Positions 18,253-26,954 of a stretch of DNA of 64,000 nt are shown piece after piece. The notes under the pieces are model-generated. The model had not been told where the DNA came from and did no database searches. It saw only the letters and a list, made by a program, of their open reading frames with translations. The stretch spans positions 124,001-188,000 of the forward strand of contig NZ_BOOG01000008.1 in the NCBI RefSeq assembly GCF_016863115.1. The letters are read 5' to 3'. Origin of the DNA: Sphaerimonospora thailandensis. GTDB taxonomy: Bacteria; Actinomycetota; Actinomycetes; Streptosporangiales; Streptosporangiaceae. The translations under genes and the position numbers were made by a program. The first letter of the stretch is position 1, and the number at the start of each line of letters is the position of its first letter.

Positions 18253-20382
18253 GTGGAGATCAGCCGATATACCACCGCAGGCGGCGTCACCGTGGAACGC
18301 GGGGTGCGCGACGTGTCGGAGGCGGCGCTCGAGGAGATCGTGACGGCGCTCGGCGAGCACCGCGGCGGCGCCTTCTCCTCCGGCATGGACTACCCCGGCC
18401 GCTACAGCCGATGGGCCTTCGGATACGTCGATCCCTGCCTGGAGTTCGTCGTCAGAGGGCGGCGGATCTCCGCCCGGGCGCTGAACGACCGCGGCCTGGT
18501 CGTCCTCCCCGTGGTCGCGTCCTGCCTGCTCGCCGCGGGCAAGCCGGTCACCGAGCCCAGCGACGGGTTCGTCGAGGTGCACGTGCCGGAGTCCGAGGAC
18601 CTGCTGCCGGAGGAGCAGCGCACCCGCCGGCCGACCGTCTTCACCGCGATTCGTGAGGTGATCGCGGCCTTCCGCGGCGACGACCCGCACCTCGGCCTGT
18701 ACGGCGCGTTCGGCTACGACCTGGCCTTCCAGTTCGAGCCGATCCGCTACCGGCTGACCCGGCCGGACGACCAGCGCGACCTGGTCCTCCACCTGCCCGA
18801 TCGGCTCGTCGTGATCGACCGGGTGCGCGAGACCAGCGTGGAGCACCTCTACGAGTTCACCGTCGACGGGGCCTCCACCCACGGCCTGCCGCGCACCGGC
18901 GAGGCGATCCCGCTCGTCACGCCGGACCGGATCCCGGACGATCCGCGCCGGGGCGGGTACGCGGAGGTCGTCGCGAAGGCCAAGGAGAAGTTCACCCGGG
19001 GAGACCTGTTCGAGGTCGTCCCCGGCCAGGTCTTCCACGGGGCCTGCACCGACCCCGCCGCCTTCTACCGCATGCTCCGCACGAGCAACCCCGCGCCGTA
19101 CGAGTTCCTGCTCAACCTCGGCGGCGAGCACCTGGTCGGAGCGTCGCCCGAGATGTACGTGCGGGTGACCGGCGACCGGGTGGAGACCTGTCCGATCTCC
19201 GGCACGATCGCCCGCGGGGCCGACCCGGTCGAGGACGCCGAGGCGATCCGGACGCTCCTGTCCAGCGTCAAGGAGGAGTCCGAGCTCACCATGTGCACCG
19301 ACGTGGACCGCAACGACAAGTCGCGCGTCTGCGTCCCCGGCAGCGTCCGCGTCATCGGCCGTCGCCAGATCGAGATGTACTCCCGGCTGATCCACACCGT
19401 CGACCACATCGAGGGCAGGCTGCGCCCCGAGTTCGACGCGCTGGACGCCTTCCTCACCCACATGTGGGCCGTCACCGTCACCGGCGCCCCGAAAACCTGG
19501 GCGATGCAGTTCATCGAGGACCACGAGGAGACGACCCGGCGCTGGTACGGCGGGGCCGTCGGCTTCATCGGCTTCGACGGCTCGATGAACACCGGCCTGA
19601 CGCTGCGCACCGCCCAGATCCGCGACGGCGTCGCCGCCGTGCGGGCCGGGGCGACCCTGCTGTTCGACTCCGACCCCGAGGCCGAGGAACGGGAGACAGA
19701 GCTCAAGGCCAGCGCGCTGCTCGGCGCCCTCGCCGCGGCCGGCCGCACGCAGGAGCAGACGGAGCCCGCCCGGGCCGCCGACCTGCCCGGTGAGGGCCAC
19801 ACCGTGCTGCTGGTCGACCACGAGGACTCGTTCGTCAACACCCTCGCCGACTACTTCCGCAGGCAGGGCGCCTCGGTGGTGACGCTGCGGCACGGCTTCC
19901 CGCTGGAGATGATCGACGACATCGCGCCCACGCTGGTCGTGCTCTCGCCCGGCCCCGGCTGGCCGTCCGACTTCGGCTGCGCGGCCCTGCTCGACGCGGT
20001 GTACGCGAAGGGGCTGCCGGTGTTCGGCGTCTGCCTGGGACTGCAGGCCATGGTCGAGCAGGCGGGAGGCACACTCGAGCTGCTGCCGTACCCGGAGCAC
20101 GGCAAGCGCGGCCGGGTCCGCCGCGAGGGGGACAGCGGCCTGCTCGACGGCCTGCCCGGCGAGTTCGTCGCCGCGCGGTACCACTCGCTGCACGCCAAGC
20201 GGCCGGGCGTGCCGGGCGGCTTCACGGTCACCGCGTGCACTCCGGACGGGGCGGTGATGGCGATCGAGGACATCGACAACCGGCGCTTCGCCGTGCAGTT
20301 CCACCCCGAGTCGATCCTCACCACCCAGGGTGGCTCCGGCGAAATGATCATCGCGAACATCCTGCGCCTCACCTCGGCGTAG
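18253..20382 (+). CDS. trpE(G): Fused anthranilate synthase TrpE(G)
   Basis: A 709-residue fusion of both anthranilate synthase subunits, making anthranilate from chorismate and glutamine. Residues 1-500 are the chorismate-binding TrpE domain (CPISGTIARGADP, MCTDVDRNDKSRVC, GAPKTWAMQ, FIGFDGSMNTGLTLRT). Residues 520-705 are a class I glutamine amidotransferase with catalytic Cys in GVCLGLQAM and His/Glu in FHPESI. Length and order match the rhizobial-type TrpE(G). GTG 18253 was chosen because AAAAGGGG precedes it; the frame is open back to a TTG at 18202 inside the attenuator. No other trp gene is nearby. Confidence 0.93.
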   Translation: MEISRYTTAGGVTVERGVRDVSEAALEEIVTALGEHRGGAFSSGMDYPGRYSRWAFGYVDPCLEFVVRGRRISARALNDRGLVVLPVVASCLLAAGKPVTEPSDGFVEVHVPESEDLLPEEQRTRRPTVFTAIREVIAAFRGDDPHLGLYGAFGYDLAFQFEPIRYRLTRPDDQRDLVLHLPDRLVVIDRVRETSVEHLYEFTVDGASTHGLPRTGEAIPLVTPDRIPDDPRRGGYAEVVAKAKEKFTRGDLFEVVPGQVFHGACTDPAAFYRMLRTSNPAPYEFLLNLGGEHLVGASPEMYVRVTGDRVETCPISGTIARGADPVEDAEAIRTLLSSVKEESELTMCTDVDRNDKSRVCVPGSVRVIGRRQIEMYSRLIHTVDHIEGRLRPEFDALDAFLTHMWAVTVTGAPKTWAMQFIEDHEETTRRWYGGAVGFIGFDGSMNTGLTLRTAQIRDGVAAVRAGATLLFDSDPEAEERETELKASALLGALAAAGRTQEQTEPARAADLPGEGHTVLLVDHEDSFVNTLADYFRRQGASVVTLRHGFPLEMIDDIAPTLVVLSPGPGWPSDFGCAALLDAVYAKGLPVFGVCLGLQAMVEQAGGTLELLPYPEHGKRGRVRREGDSGLLDGLPGEFVAARYHSLHAKRPGVPGGFTVTACTPDGAVMAIEDIDNRRFAVQFHPESILTTQGGSGEMIIANILRLTSA

Positions 20383-20389
20383 CTCCCCT

Positions 20390-20446
20390 GCGAAATCCCG
20401 CACGGGACACCGAAATCCCGCATGGGACGCCCGTGCGGGATTTCGC
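20390..20446 (+). terminator. Terminator after trpE(G), with nested direct repeat
   Basis: Perfect 17-bp arms GCGAAATCCCGCACGGG / CCCGTGCGGGATTTCGC (20390-20406 / 20430-20446). The loop contains a second near-copy of the left arm (20411-20426, CGAAATCCCGCATGGG), so two alternative stems are possible. Confidence 0.8.
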
Positions 20447-20553
20447 ATCTCCGCAGGCTGAGAGGTTGAGAGATCCTCCTCCCAGGGGGAGTGCCTAAGA
20501 TCCTCATAAAGGATGAGAAAAGGGCAGTTCTTGGGGCGAGATAATCAGACCTG

Positions 20554-21444
20554 ATGACTGCCATAGAGATCAAAAATCTAGTTAAGTCGTTCGGGGCCGT
20601 GAAGGCCGTCGACGACGTGTCGTTCAGCGTGGAGGCGGGATCCGTCACCGGATTCCTCGGCCCCAACGGGGCCGGCAAGACGACCACGCTCCGCAGCCTG
20701 CTCGGCCTGGTCACGCCCGACTCGGGCGAGGCGCTGGTCAACGGCAGGCCCTACACCTCACTCGCCGCGCCCCTGACCGAGGTCGGGGCCGTGCTCGAGG
20801 CCACCAGCTTCCACCCCGGCCGCACCGCCCGCAACCATCTGCGGATCATGTGCACCGCCGCCGGGCTGCCCGCGAAGCGGGCCGACGAGGCACTCGACCA
20901 GGTCGGCCTCGCCGATGCCGCCAACAAGCGGGTGCTCGGTTTCTCGCTGGGCATGCGGCAGCGGCTCGCGCTCGCCTCCGCGCTGCTCGGCAGCCCGAAG
21001 GTGTACATCCTCGACGAGCCGGCCAACGGCCTCGACCCCGCGGGGATCGAATGGCTCCGCGGCTTCCTGCGCCACCTCGCGCACGACGATGGCGCGGCGG
21101 TGCTGGTCTCCAGCCATGTCCTGTCCGAGGTCGAGCAGACCGTCGACAACGTGGTGATCATCGCCAAGGGCCGTCTCGTACGGCAGGGCAGCCTGGCCGA
21201 GCTGACCACGAACGGCGGGGAGGTGATCAGGGTCCGCACGGTGAAGGCGGCGGAGCTCGCCCCCGCCCTCGAGGCGGCCGGAGCCCAGGTCGAGAGCGTC
21301 GACGACGGGGTGCTGCGCGTGCGCGGCCTGGACACCGAGGCCATCGGGCAGGTGGCGCTCGACCAGCGCATCGTGCTGACCGAGGTCGCACAGGAGCGGT
21401 CGGACCTTCAGAAGGTCTTCCTTGAGCTGACGGAGGGACGATGA
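20554..21444 (+). CDS. ABC transporter ATP-binding protein
   Basis: A 296-residue ATPase of the ABC-2/DrrA-like type. It has Walker A GPNGAGKTT (about 37-45), signature LGFSLGMRQRLALA (about 130), Walker B VYILDEPANGLDP and the switch His in SSHVLSEVEQ. A C-terminal extension (about 220-296) precedes the stop. It pairs with the permease whose ATG overlaps its stop by 4 nt. The exported substrate is not identifiable. Confidence 0.92.
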   Translation: MTAIEIKNLVKSFGAVKAVDDVSFSVEAGSVTGFLGPNGAGKTTTLRSLLGLVTPDSGEALVNGRPYTSLAAPLTEVGAVLEATSFHPGRTARNHLRIMCTAAGLPAKRADEALDQVGLADAANKRVLGFSLGMRQRLALASALLGSPKVYILDEPANGLDPAGIEWLRGFLRHLAHDDGAAVLVSSHVLSEVEQTVDNVVIIAKGRLVRQGSLAELTTNGGEVIRVRTVKAAELAPALEAAGAQVESVDDGVLRVRGLDTEAIGQVALDQRIVLTEVAQERSDLQKVFLELTEGR

Positions 21445-22226
21445 CCAATCTCGTCAAGGCGGAGCTGCAGAAGCTGTTCACCACCAGGCTCTGGTGGATC
21501 CTGCTGATCGTGCTGCTCCTGCTGACCGGGGTGTTCCTGGCCTTCTTCATCGGGTTCGCCGGAGTCGAGAACAACGGCGCCGCGGGCATCCCCGCCACGG
21601 ATGACCCGAAGTGGGCGCAGCTCGCCTGGACCACCGGCGCGCAGATGAGCTGGATCATGGTGATGATCCTCGGAGTCATCATGATGACCTCCGAGTTCCG
21701 CTACCAGACGATCACCGGCACCTTCCTGACCACCCCGCGCCGCAGCCAGGTGATCGTCGCCAAGCTCGTCTCCGGTCTGGTGGTCGGCGCGCTGTACGCC
21801 CTGGCCGTGCTGGTGTTCCAGGCGCTGGTGGTGATTCCCACGGTGCTGATCTCGGGGGGAGAGCTCTCCCTGGCCGAATCCCGCATCCCGCAGATCAGCC
21901 TCGGCATCCTGGTGTCCACGGCCCTCTACGCGGTGTTCGGCATCGGCCTGGGCGCTCTGGTGCGCAACCAGATCGCCGGCATTGTCGGCGCGATCGTGTG
22001 GACGTACATCATCGAGTCGATCTTCACCGCGATCCCCGCCCTGCAGGGCGTCGGCAAGTGGCTGCCCGGCGGTGCCTCGAACGCGCTGATGAGCATCGAC
22101 ATCGACACCGGGCTCGGCGTGCCCCACTGGCTCCCCGCCTGGGGTGGGGCACTGGTCCTGGTCGGGTACGGCCTGCTGTTCGCGGCCGTGGCCTCGGCCA
22201 CGACAGTCCGCCGCGACATCACCTGA
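21441..22226 (+). CDS. ABC-2 type permease
   Basis: A 261-residue integral membrane protein with about six spans, an ABC2_membrane-like transporter subunit. It opens with a cytoplasmic stretch (MTNLVKAELQKLFTTRLWW) typical of this family. It is translationally coupled to the ATPase gene (ATGA overlap). The pair forms a half-size exporter; the substrate is unknown. Confidence 0.88.
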   Translation: MTNLVKAELQKLFTTRLWWILLIVLLLLTGVFLAFFIGFAGVENNGAAGIPATDDPKWAQLAWTTGAQMSWIMVMILGVIMMTSEFRYQTITGTFLTTPRRSQVIVAKLVSGLVVGALYALAVLVFQALVVIPTVLISGGELSLAESRIPQISLGILVSTALYAVFGIGLGALVRNQIAGIVGAIVWTYIIESIFTAIPALQGVGKWLPGGASNALMSIDIDTGLGVPHWLPAWGGALVLVGYGLLFAAVASATTVRRDIT

Positions 22227-22321
22227 ACCCGCACTTCGCCTACCGGGCCGGGGCGTGCGTCCCGGCCCGGTAACGTGTGCAGGAACGGTCACCCAAGCAC
22301 CGAACAACGGGGAAAAGGTAC

Positions 22322-23104
22322 ATGCGCAGCGTCGAACCCGAGGTCTTCCTCGTCGCCAGGCCCGAGCTGGACTACGACGAACTCGCCCGCTATCTCCAGG
22401 AGATCGGCGGCGAGCGCTGGCTGGATCGGCTGGAGCGGGGCGAGTTCGACGCGCAGAACCTCGCCGAGTTCGCCGGCCGCCTGTGCTACCGGTCGTACGA
22501 GCCCGGGCTGAACCCGAACGTGGTCCGCGTGCGCAAGGACCAGGACACCTACCTGCGCAACATCCTGGCCAGCGCCCACGGCTCGGTCCTCGAACACCTC
22601 AACTTCAGCTTCGTCCTGCACAACGTCAGCCGGGTGTTCACCCATGAGCTGGCGAGGCACCGCCCCGGGGTGGCGATCTCGCAGGAGTCGCTGCGGTTCG
22701 TCCGGCTCACCGAGATCCCGTTCTGGTTCCCCGAATGGGCACGCGAGGACGCCGAGTTGATGAAGCGGGCCACCGAACTGCTCGACCGGATGGAGGAGTT
22801 CCAGACCTGGGCAGCCGGGCATTTCCAGCTGGACGCGGACGGCGTGCCGTTCGCCGAGAAGAAGCACCGCACCTCGTTCATGCGCCGGTTCGCCCCCGAG
22901 GGCGTCGCGACCGGCCTGGTGTGGACGGCCAACGTGCGCACGCTCCGCCACACGATCGAGGCCCGTACGGCCGCGGGCGCGGAGGAGGAGATCCGCCTGG
23001 TCTTCGGCAAGATCGGTGAGATCATGCGGACGGAGGCCCCGGCCCTGTTCGGCGACTACGCGATCGAGGACGGCGCCTGGATCCCCAGCTGGCGCAAGGT
23101 CTGA
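22322..23104 (+). CDS. thyX: Flavin-dependent thymidylate synthase
   Basis: A 260-residue ThyX, converting dUMP to dTMP with methylene-THF and FAD. The diagnostic RHR motif is seen as ELARHRPGVAISQESLRF. Further flavin and substrate residues lie in HGSVLEHLNFSF and RTLRHTIEART. ATG 22322 lies behind a purine-rich GGGGAAAAGG leader. No dapA or dapB gene (a common actinobacterial neighbour) is present in this window. Confidence 0.95.
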   Translation: MRSVEPEVFLVARPELDYDELARYLQEIGGERWLDRLERGEFDAQNLAEFAGRLCYRSYEPGLNPNVVRVRKDQDTYLRNILASAHGSVLEHLNFSFVLHNVSRVFTHELARHRPGVAISQESLRFVRLTEIPFWFPEWAREDAELMKRATELLDRMEEFQTWAAGHFQLDADGVPFAEKKHRTSFMRRFAPEGVATGLVWTANVRTLRHTIEARTAAGAEEEIRLVFGKIGEIMRTEAPALFGDYAIEDGAWIPSWRKV

Positions 23105-23114
23105 TCGTCGGCCG

Positions 23115-23147
23115 GCCGCGCGGGTGGGCCGCCCACACCCGCACGGC
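23115..23147. terminator. Terminator between convergent thyX and secreted-protein genes
   Basis: Arms GCCGCGCGGGTG / CACCCGCACGGC pair over 11 of 12 positions with a 9-nt loop. Confidence 0.6.
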
Positions 23148-23167
23148 GGCCCCGAACCACGTCCCGG

Positions 23168-23692
23168 TCAGGGAACGTAGATCTCCTGGAACTTGACGAT
23201 CTTTCCCCGATACACGGTGATGAGCGCCGGATGCCGGTCCTTGAGGCGGGAGAAGAACTCCTTGCGGGAGCAACGCTTGTCGCCCACGCCACGGTTGTCC
23301 ACCGTCACGCCGCCGTCGCCGCCCCTGCAGCCGTAGGAGCTGTAGAACGCGACGTTCTTGGAGATGGGCGAGGCGTAACGGGTGACGTCGCCCTCGGGCG
23401 GGCCGACGAAACGCCCCTGCGTGTGCTTGCCCTTCGCCCATTTGATGGGCTCGTACTCCGCGATCCCACCGCGGTGATGCGTGATCCAGCCGCGCAGCAC
23501 GCCGTCATGCCGCGGGCTGATCCTCTTGGTGAAGTCGTGCTTGGGGTCCTTCTGGAAGGACGTGCCGAAAACCTTGGGCTGTTTGAACTTCGGGATGGCG
23601 GCGGCGTTCGCGGGGGATGTCGTCGCGGCGGTCAGCGTAACGGCGACCGCGGTGGCGGAGAGAAGGGCGGTGAGCGAGGTCCTGAGTCTCAT
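23168..23692 (-). CDS. Secreted protein of unknown function
   Basis: A 174-residue protein with a clear Sec signal peptide (MRLRTSLTALL...TSPANAAA, cleavage near residue 31). The mature part is basic, has no recognised domain and contains two Cys (CRGGDGG, KRCSRKEF) that could form a disulfide. It ends in a short strand-rich segment (ITVYRGKIVKFQEIYVP). Possibly a small extracellular enzyme or inhibitor; unassigned. Confidence 0.7.
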   Translation of the reverse strand: MRLRTSLTALLSATAVAVTLTAATTSPANAAAIPKFKQPKVFGTSFQKDPKHDFTKRISPRHDGVLRGWITHHRGGIAEYEPIKWAKGKHTQGRFVGPPEGDVTRYASPISKNVAFYSSYGCRGGDGGVTVDNRGVGDKRCSRKEFFSRLKDRHPALITVYRGKIVKFQEIYVP

Positions 23693-23812
23693 GCCCTATA
23701 AGAGTGCGGGCCACGCCGGTTGGTTCGCGCTCCTTCGCGAATTCCGCGGGATACCGACCTGGCGGTGCCACGGTGCGGACCGCCGGTCGGTGAACTGACA
23801 GGAGGCCGCGGC

Positions 23813-24889
23813 TCAGATCACGGCGGCGCGGACGCACAGGACGTCGGGCAGGTGCCCGGCGATCCGCGTCCAGGTCTCGCCGCCGTCGCGGGAGCCGTAC
23901 ACCTCGCCGTCGCGCGTGCCGAAGAAGACGCCCGCCTCGCCGGCGCACATCGCGTCCCTGAGCACCGACGAGTACACGGGCTCGTTCGGCAGCCCCACCG
24001 GAAGTCCCTGCCAGGTGGCTCCGGCGTCGTCGCTGCGGTACACGGTGTACTCGTGGCCGACGGGCGTGCGGTCCATGTCCGCGTGCAGCGGGAACACGTA
24101 CACCGTGTCCGGACGCTCCGGATGGACGGCGACCGGGAAGCCGAAGTCGGACGGCAGGCCGGCGCCGATGTCGGTCCAGGTCCCGCCGAAGTCGTCCGAC
24201 CGGTACACGCCGAAATGGTGCTGGAGGTAGAGCCGCTCGGGCCGCGCCGGATGCTGGGCGACCTTGTGCACGCACTGCCCGAACTCGGGATACTGAGCCC
24301 CTTCGGGCAGGAACGGCGCCCGGATGTTCTTGTTGGCGGGCTCCCAGGAGGCCCCGGCGTCGAAGCTGCGGAAGAAGCCGACCGCCGAGGCGGCGATCGC
24401 GATCCGCGCCGGGTCCACCGGGTGCGGGAGGATCGTGTGGAGGCACAGCCCGCCCCCGCCCGGCTGCCACCGCGGCCGCGTCGGGTGGTCCCACAGCCCC
24501 TCGACCAGCGAGTAGGTGATCCCGCCGTCCTCCGATCGGAACAGCGCGGCGGGCTCGGCCCCGGCCCAGACGACGTCCGGTTCGGACGGCGAGGGCTGGA
24601 GTTGCCAGACCCGGGTCAGCGAGGCGCCCGTGTGCTCGGGGAAGGCCACCGGCGGCGCCTCGGCCTCCTCCCAGGTCTTCCCCAGGTCGTCGGACCACAT
24701 GACGCCCGGCCCGAAGTGGCCGTACTCGATGCCGGCCAGCAGCCGCGGCGTCTCCGTCCTGGTGTCGACGGCCACGGACGGCACCGCGATGGTCGAGAAC
24801 CGCACGGACTCCACCTCGAACGGGCCGCCCCCGACGGAGCGGGCGAGGAAGAGCCCCTTGCGGGTCCCGATCGCGAGCAGGGCTTCCAT
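23813..24889 (-). CDS. BNR/WD40-like beta-propeller protein
   Basis: A 358-residue cytoplasmic protein without signal peptide, built of six or seven propeller blades. Asp-box motifs of the BNR type recur: SDDLGKTWEE, SEDGGITYS, SFDAGASWEP, SDDFGGTWTD, SDDAGATWQG, SRDGGETWTR. It belongs to the WD40/YVTN/BNR exo-alpha-sialidase-like superfamily, but sialidase activity should not be assumed. ATG 24889 follows GAGGGAGA. It is 36 nt downstream of the flavohemoglobin gene on the same strand and may share its transcript. Confidence 0.8.
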   Translation of the reverse strand: MEALLAIGTRKGLFLARSVGGGPFEVESVRFSTIAVPSVAVDTRTETPRLLAGIEYGHFGPGVMWSDDLGKTWEEAEAPPVAFPEHTGASLTRVWQLQPSPSEPDVVWAGAEPAALFRSEDGGITYSLVEGLWDHPTRPRWQPGGGGLCLHTILPHPVDPARIAIAASAVGFFRSFDAGASWEPANKNIRAPFLPEGAQYPEFGQCVHKVAQHPARPERLYLQHHFGVYRSDDFGGTWTDIGAGLPSDFGFPVAVHPERPDTVYVFPLHADMDRTPVGHEYTVYRSDDAGATWQGLPVGLPNEPVYSSVLRDAMCAGEAGVFFGTRDGEVYGSRDGGETWTRIAGHLPDVLCVRAAVI

Positions 24890-24925
24890 CGTGTCTCCCT
24901 CACTGTCGGTTGCTGTCGGCTGTGG

Positions 24926-26089
24926 TCATGGTGTCAGGCTGACGGCAGGTGCGCCCGGAGTTCCGGAAGGGTGTCCCAGATCACCTGGGGTCCCATCGCA
25001 GTGGATGCGGGACGGCGGCACGCCCGCCGTCCGCAGGCGCCGTACGGCCTCGTTCACCATCGCGGCGGGCCCGCACACGTAGGCCTCGTGATCCGGCCAG
25101 GACTCGAGCCGCTCCATGATCTCCGGCAGCCTGCCCCGGGTCCCGGAGAAGCCGGGATCGTCGGAGACCACGGGGAGCACCCGCAGCCGCGGGAAGTCCG
25201 AGGCCATGCGGGCGAGGTCCGGCAGGTCGTACAGATCTCCGGCGTGGCGGGCGCCGAACAGCAGATGGATGCGCGGACGGCGACCCGAGCCGATGACGTG
25301 CTCGATGACGGCCTTGATCGGTGCCAGACCGGTGCCGCCCGCGACGCACAGCATGTCCCTGTCGGTGTCGGCCGGGGTCATCGTGCCCGACGGCGGGCCG
25401 AGCATGACCTGGTCGCCGACCCGGGTGTGCCGCACCAGCGCCGAGCTCACCCAGCCGCCGGGGACCGCGCGCACGTGCAGGCACAGGGTGCCGTCCTCGC
25501 GCGGGGCGTTGGCGATCGAGAACGGGCGCCACACTCGCGGCCACCGCGGCGTCTGCACCGTCACGTGCTGCCCGGGGGTGAAGTCCAGCCGCTGCGCCGG
25601 GCGCAGGGTGACGACCGCGATGTCAGGGGCGCGCAGCTCGTGGCCGACGACCTCGGCGAGCCACCACGGGGGACGGGTCCTCGCCTCGGCCCGCGCGGCG
25701 TTGATCATCGCGTCCGCCACCATGGCGTACGCCTCGGTCCAGGCGGCCTCGACCTCGGAGGTCCAGGCGTCCGCGGCGAAGTGCCGGATCGTGGCGAGCA
25801 GGGCGCTGCCGACGGCCTCATAGTGCTCGGCGACGACGCCGTACCTGCGGTGGCCGCGGCCGAGCCGCGCGAGGAAGACGGAGAGCCCGGCGGGGTCGTC
25901 GAGCATCCGGACGATCGTCGCGAGAGCCTCGAAGACGCGATCGTCGTGTATGCCCATGGTGGCCGGGAACAGTGCCCGCAGGCTCGGATGCTCGGCGAAC
26001 AGCCGTCCGTGGAAGTACGCCGCGGCCTTCCCGGCGACGGGCTCGACGAGCGAGAAGCTCTCCTTGACGAGGCGCGCGTTCGGCGACAT
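24926..26089 (-). CDS. Flavohemoglobin-like NO dioxygenase
   Basis: A 387-residue fusion of a globin domain (about 1-135; LRALFPATM at the CD corner, proximal His in AEHYEAVGSALL) and a ferredoxin-reductase module (about 145-370; FAD motif RPFSIANAP, NAD(P)H motif GGTGLAPIKA, CGPAAMVNEAV). Family members oxidise NO to nitrate or act as O2-dependent reductases. The C-terminus runs about 20 residues beyond the usual IHxD end with a Pro/Gly-rich tail. ATG 26089 has AGGGGTGGGA upstream. Dyads in its promoter region suggest dedicated control. Confidence 0.85.
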   Translation of the reverse strand: MSPNARLVKESFSLVEPVAGKAAAYFHGRLFAEHPSLRALFPATMGIHDDRVFEALATIVRMLDDPAGLSVFLARLGRGHRRYGVVAEHYEAVGSALLATIRHFAADAWTSEVEAAWTEAYAMVADAMINAARAEARTRPPWWLAEVVGHELRAPDIAVVTLRPAQRLDFTPGQHVTVQTPRWPRVWRPFSIANAPREDGTLCLHVRAVPGGWVSSALVRHTRVGDQVMLGPPSGTMTPADTDRDMLCVAGGTGLAPIKAVIEHVIGSGRRPRIHLLFGARHAGDLYDLPDLARMASDFPRLRVLPVVSDDPGFSGTRGRLPEIMERLESWPDHEAYVCGPAAMVNEAVRRLRTAGVPPSRIHCDGTPGDLGHPSGTPGAPAVSLTP

Positions 26090-26187
26090 GAGATCGTGTC
26101 CCACCCCTGGTCGTGTTCGGTACACCTCCCTGACGTTCCGGGTGACGAGCGTCGGCGGCCCCGGCCCGCTCCAACGCTCACGGTGAG

Positions 26188-26266
26188 TGTGACATCCGCG
26201 ACGTGGGGTCACAACCGGTTCGCCCTAATTGCTCGGCGAATATCCATTGATTGCCCGCAAATCAAT
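26188..26266. promoter_or_regulatory. Dyad-rich divergent promoter region (flavohemoglobin / pgsA2)
   Basis: Two inverted repeats lie between the divergent genes. One is TGTGAC-N14-GTCACA (26188-26213); the other is a perfect ATTGATT-N7-AATCAAT (26246-26266). The second sits in a 35-bp AT-rich patch that is striking for this GC-rich sequence. Either could be a repressor operator for the flavohemoglobin gene. Confidence 0.4.
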
Positions 26267-26276
26267 ATTTCCCCGT

Positions 26277-26312
26277 GTGCCTGGACAGGTGCCTGGACAG
26301 GTGCCCGGAGAG
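26277..26312. repeat. 12-bp tandem triplication
   Basis: GTGCCTGGACAG at 26277 and 26289, then GTGCCCGGAGAG at 26301, immediately upstream of pgsA2. Confidence 0.85.
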
Positions 26313-26345
26313 GCGTGGAACCGGCGGAAAGGTAGGGTCTGGGGC

Positions 26346-26951
26346 GTGAACGCTGCCGAGGACCGGATCTGGACGCTGCCCAACCTGCTGAGCGCGCTCA
26401 GGCTGCTCGGTGTTCCCGTCTTCCTCTGGCTCGTGCTGGGCCCCAGGGCCGACGGCTGGGCCATCGGGCTGCTCATCCTCGCCGGGTTCAGCGACTGGCT
26501 CGACGGCAAGATCGCCCGGGCCTGGAACCAGATGAGCAGGCTCGGCCGGCTGATCGACCCGCTCGCCGACCGGCTCTACATCCTCGCCACCCTCGTCGGG
26601 CTGGTCCTGCGCGATGCCGTCCCCTGGTGGCTGGCGCTGGCCGTGCCGCTGCGGGACGTGCTGCTGCTGTGGGTCCCGCCGGTGCTGCGCCGCCACGGGT
26701 ACGGCCCGGCCCTGCCGGTGCACTTCCTCGGCAAGGCCGGCACAGCGGCCCTCATGTACGCGTTTCCGCTGCTGTTCCTCGCCTCCCACGAGGGTTGGTA
26801 CGCCGATATCTGCGCGATCTCCGGATGGGCTTTCGCCATCTGGGGAACTGGTCTGTATTGGTGGGCGGGGGTGTTGTACGTCGTCCAGGTTCGCCAGCTG
26901 ATCAGCCCGCGCGTCAGCCGACCGGTTGGGCGCGCCGGCTGGAAGGGGTGA
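26346..26951 (+). CDS. CDP-alcohol phosphatidyltransferase (PgsA2-like)
   Basis: A 201-residue membrane enzyme with about five spans. It carries the family's metal-binding motif D-G-x2-A-R-x8-G-x3-D-x3-D, seen as DGKIARAWNQMSRLGRLIDPLADR (shown split: DGKIARAW, GRLIDPLADR). It transfers a phosphatidyl group from CDP-diacylglycerol to an alcohol. The position a few genes before garA matches mycobacterial pgsA2 (Rv1822). GTG 26346 follows AAGGTAGGG. It sits four bases before the next gene. Confidence 0.87.
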   Translation: MNAAEDRIWTLPNLLSALRLLGVPVFLWLVLGPRADGWAIGLLILAGFSDWLDGKIARAWNQMSRLGRLIDPLADRLYILATLVGLVLRDAVPWWLALAVPLRDVLLLWVPPVLRRHGYGPALPVHFLGKAGTAALMYAFPLLFLASHEGWYADICAISGWAFAIWGTGLYWWAGVLYVVQVRQLISPRVSRPVGRAGWKG

Positions 26952-26954
26952 GGC

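Noticed and set aside
12768-22226. Possible biosynthetic gene cluster (WS/DGAT, TrpE(G), transporters).
   Set aside because: The genes are in separate units with terminators between them, and there are no core synthases or tailoring enzymes.
23813-24889. Annotation as a sialidase from the Asp-box repeats.
   Set aside because: Asp boxes only show a beta-propeller; the catalytic Arg triad and signal peptide of secreted sialidases are not evident.
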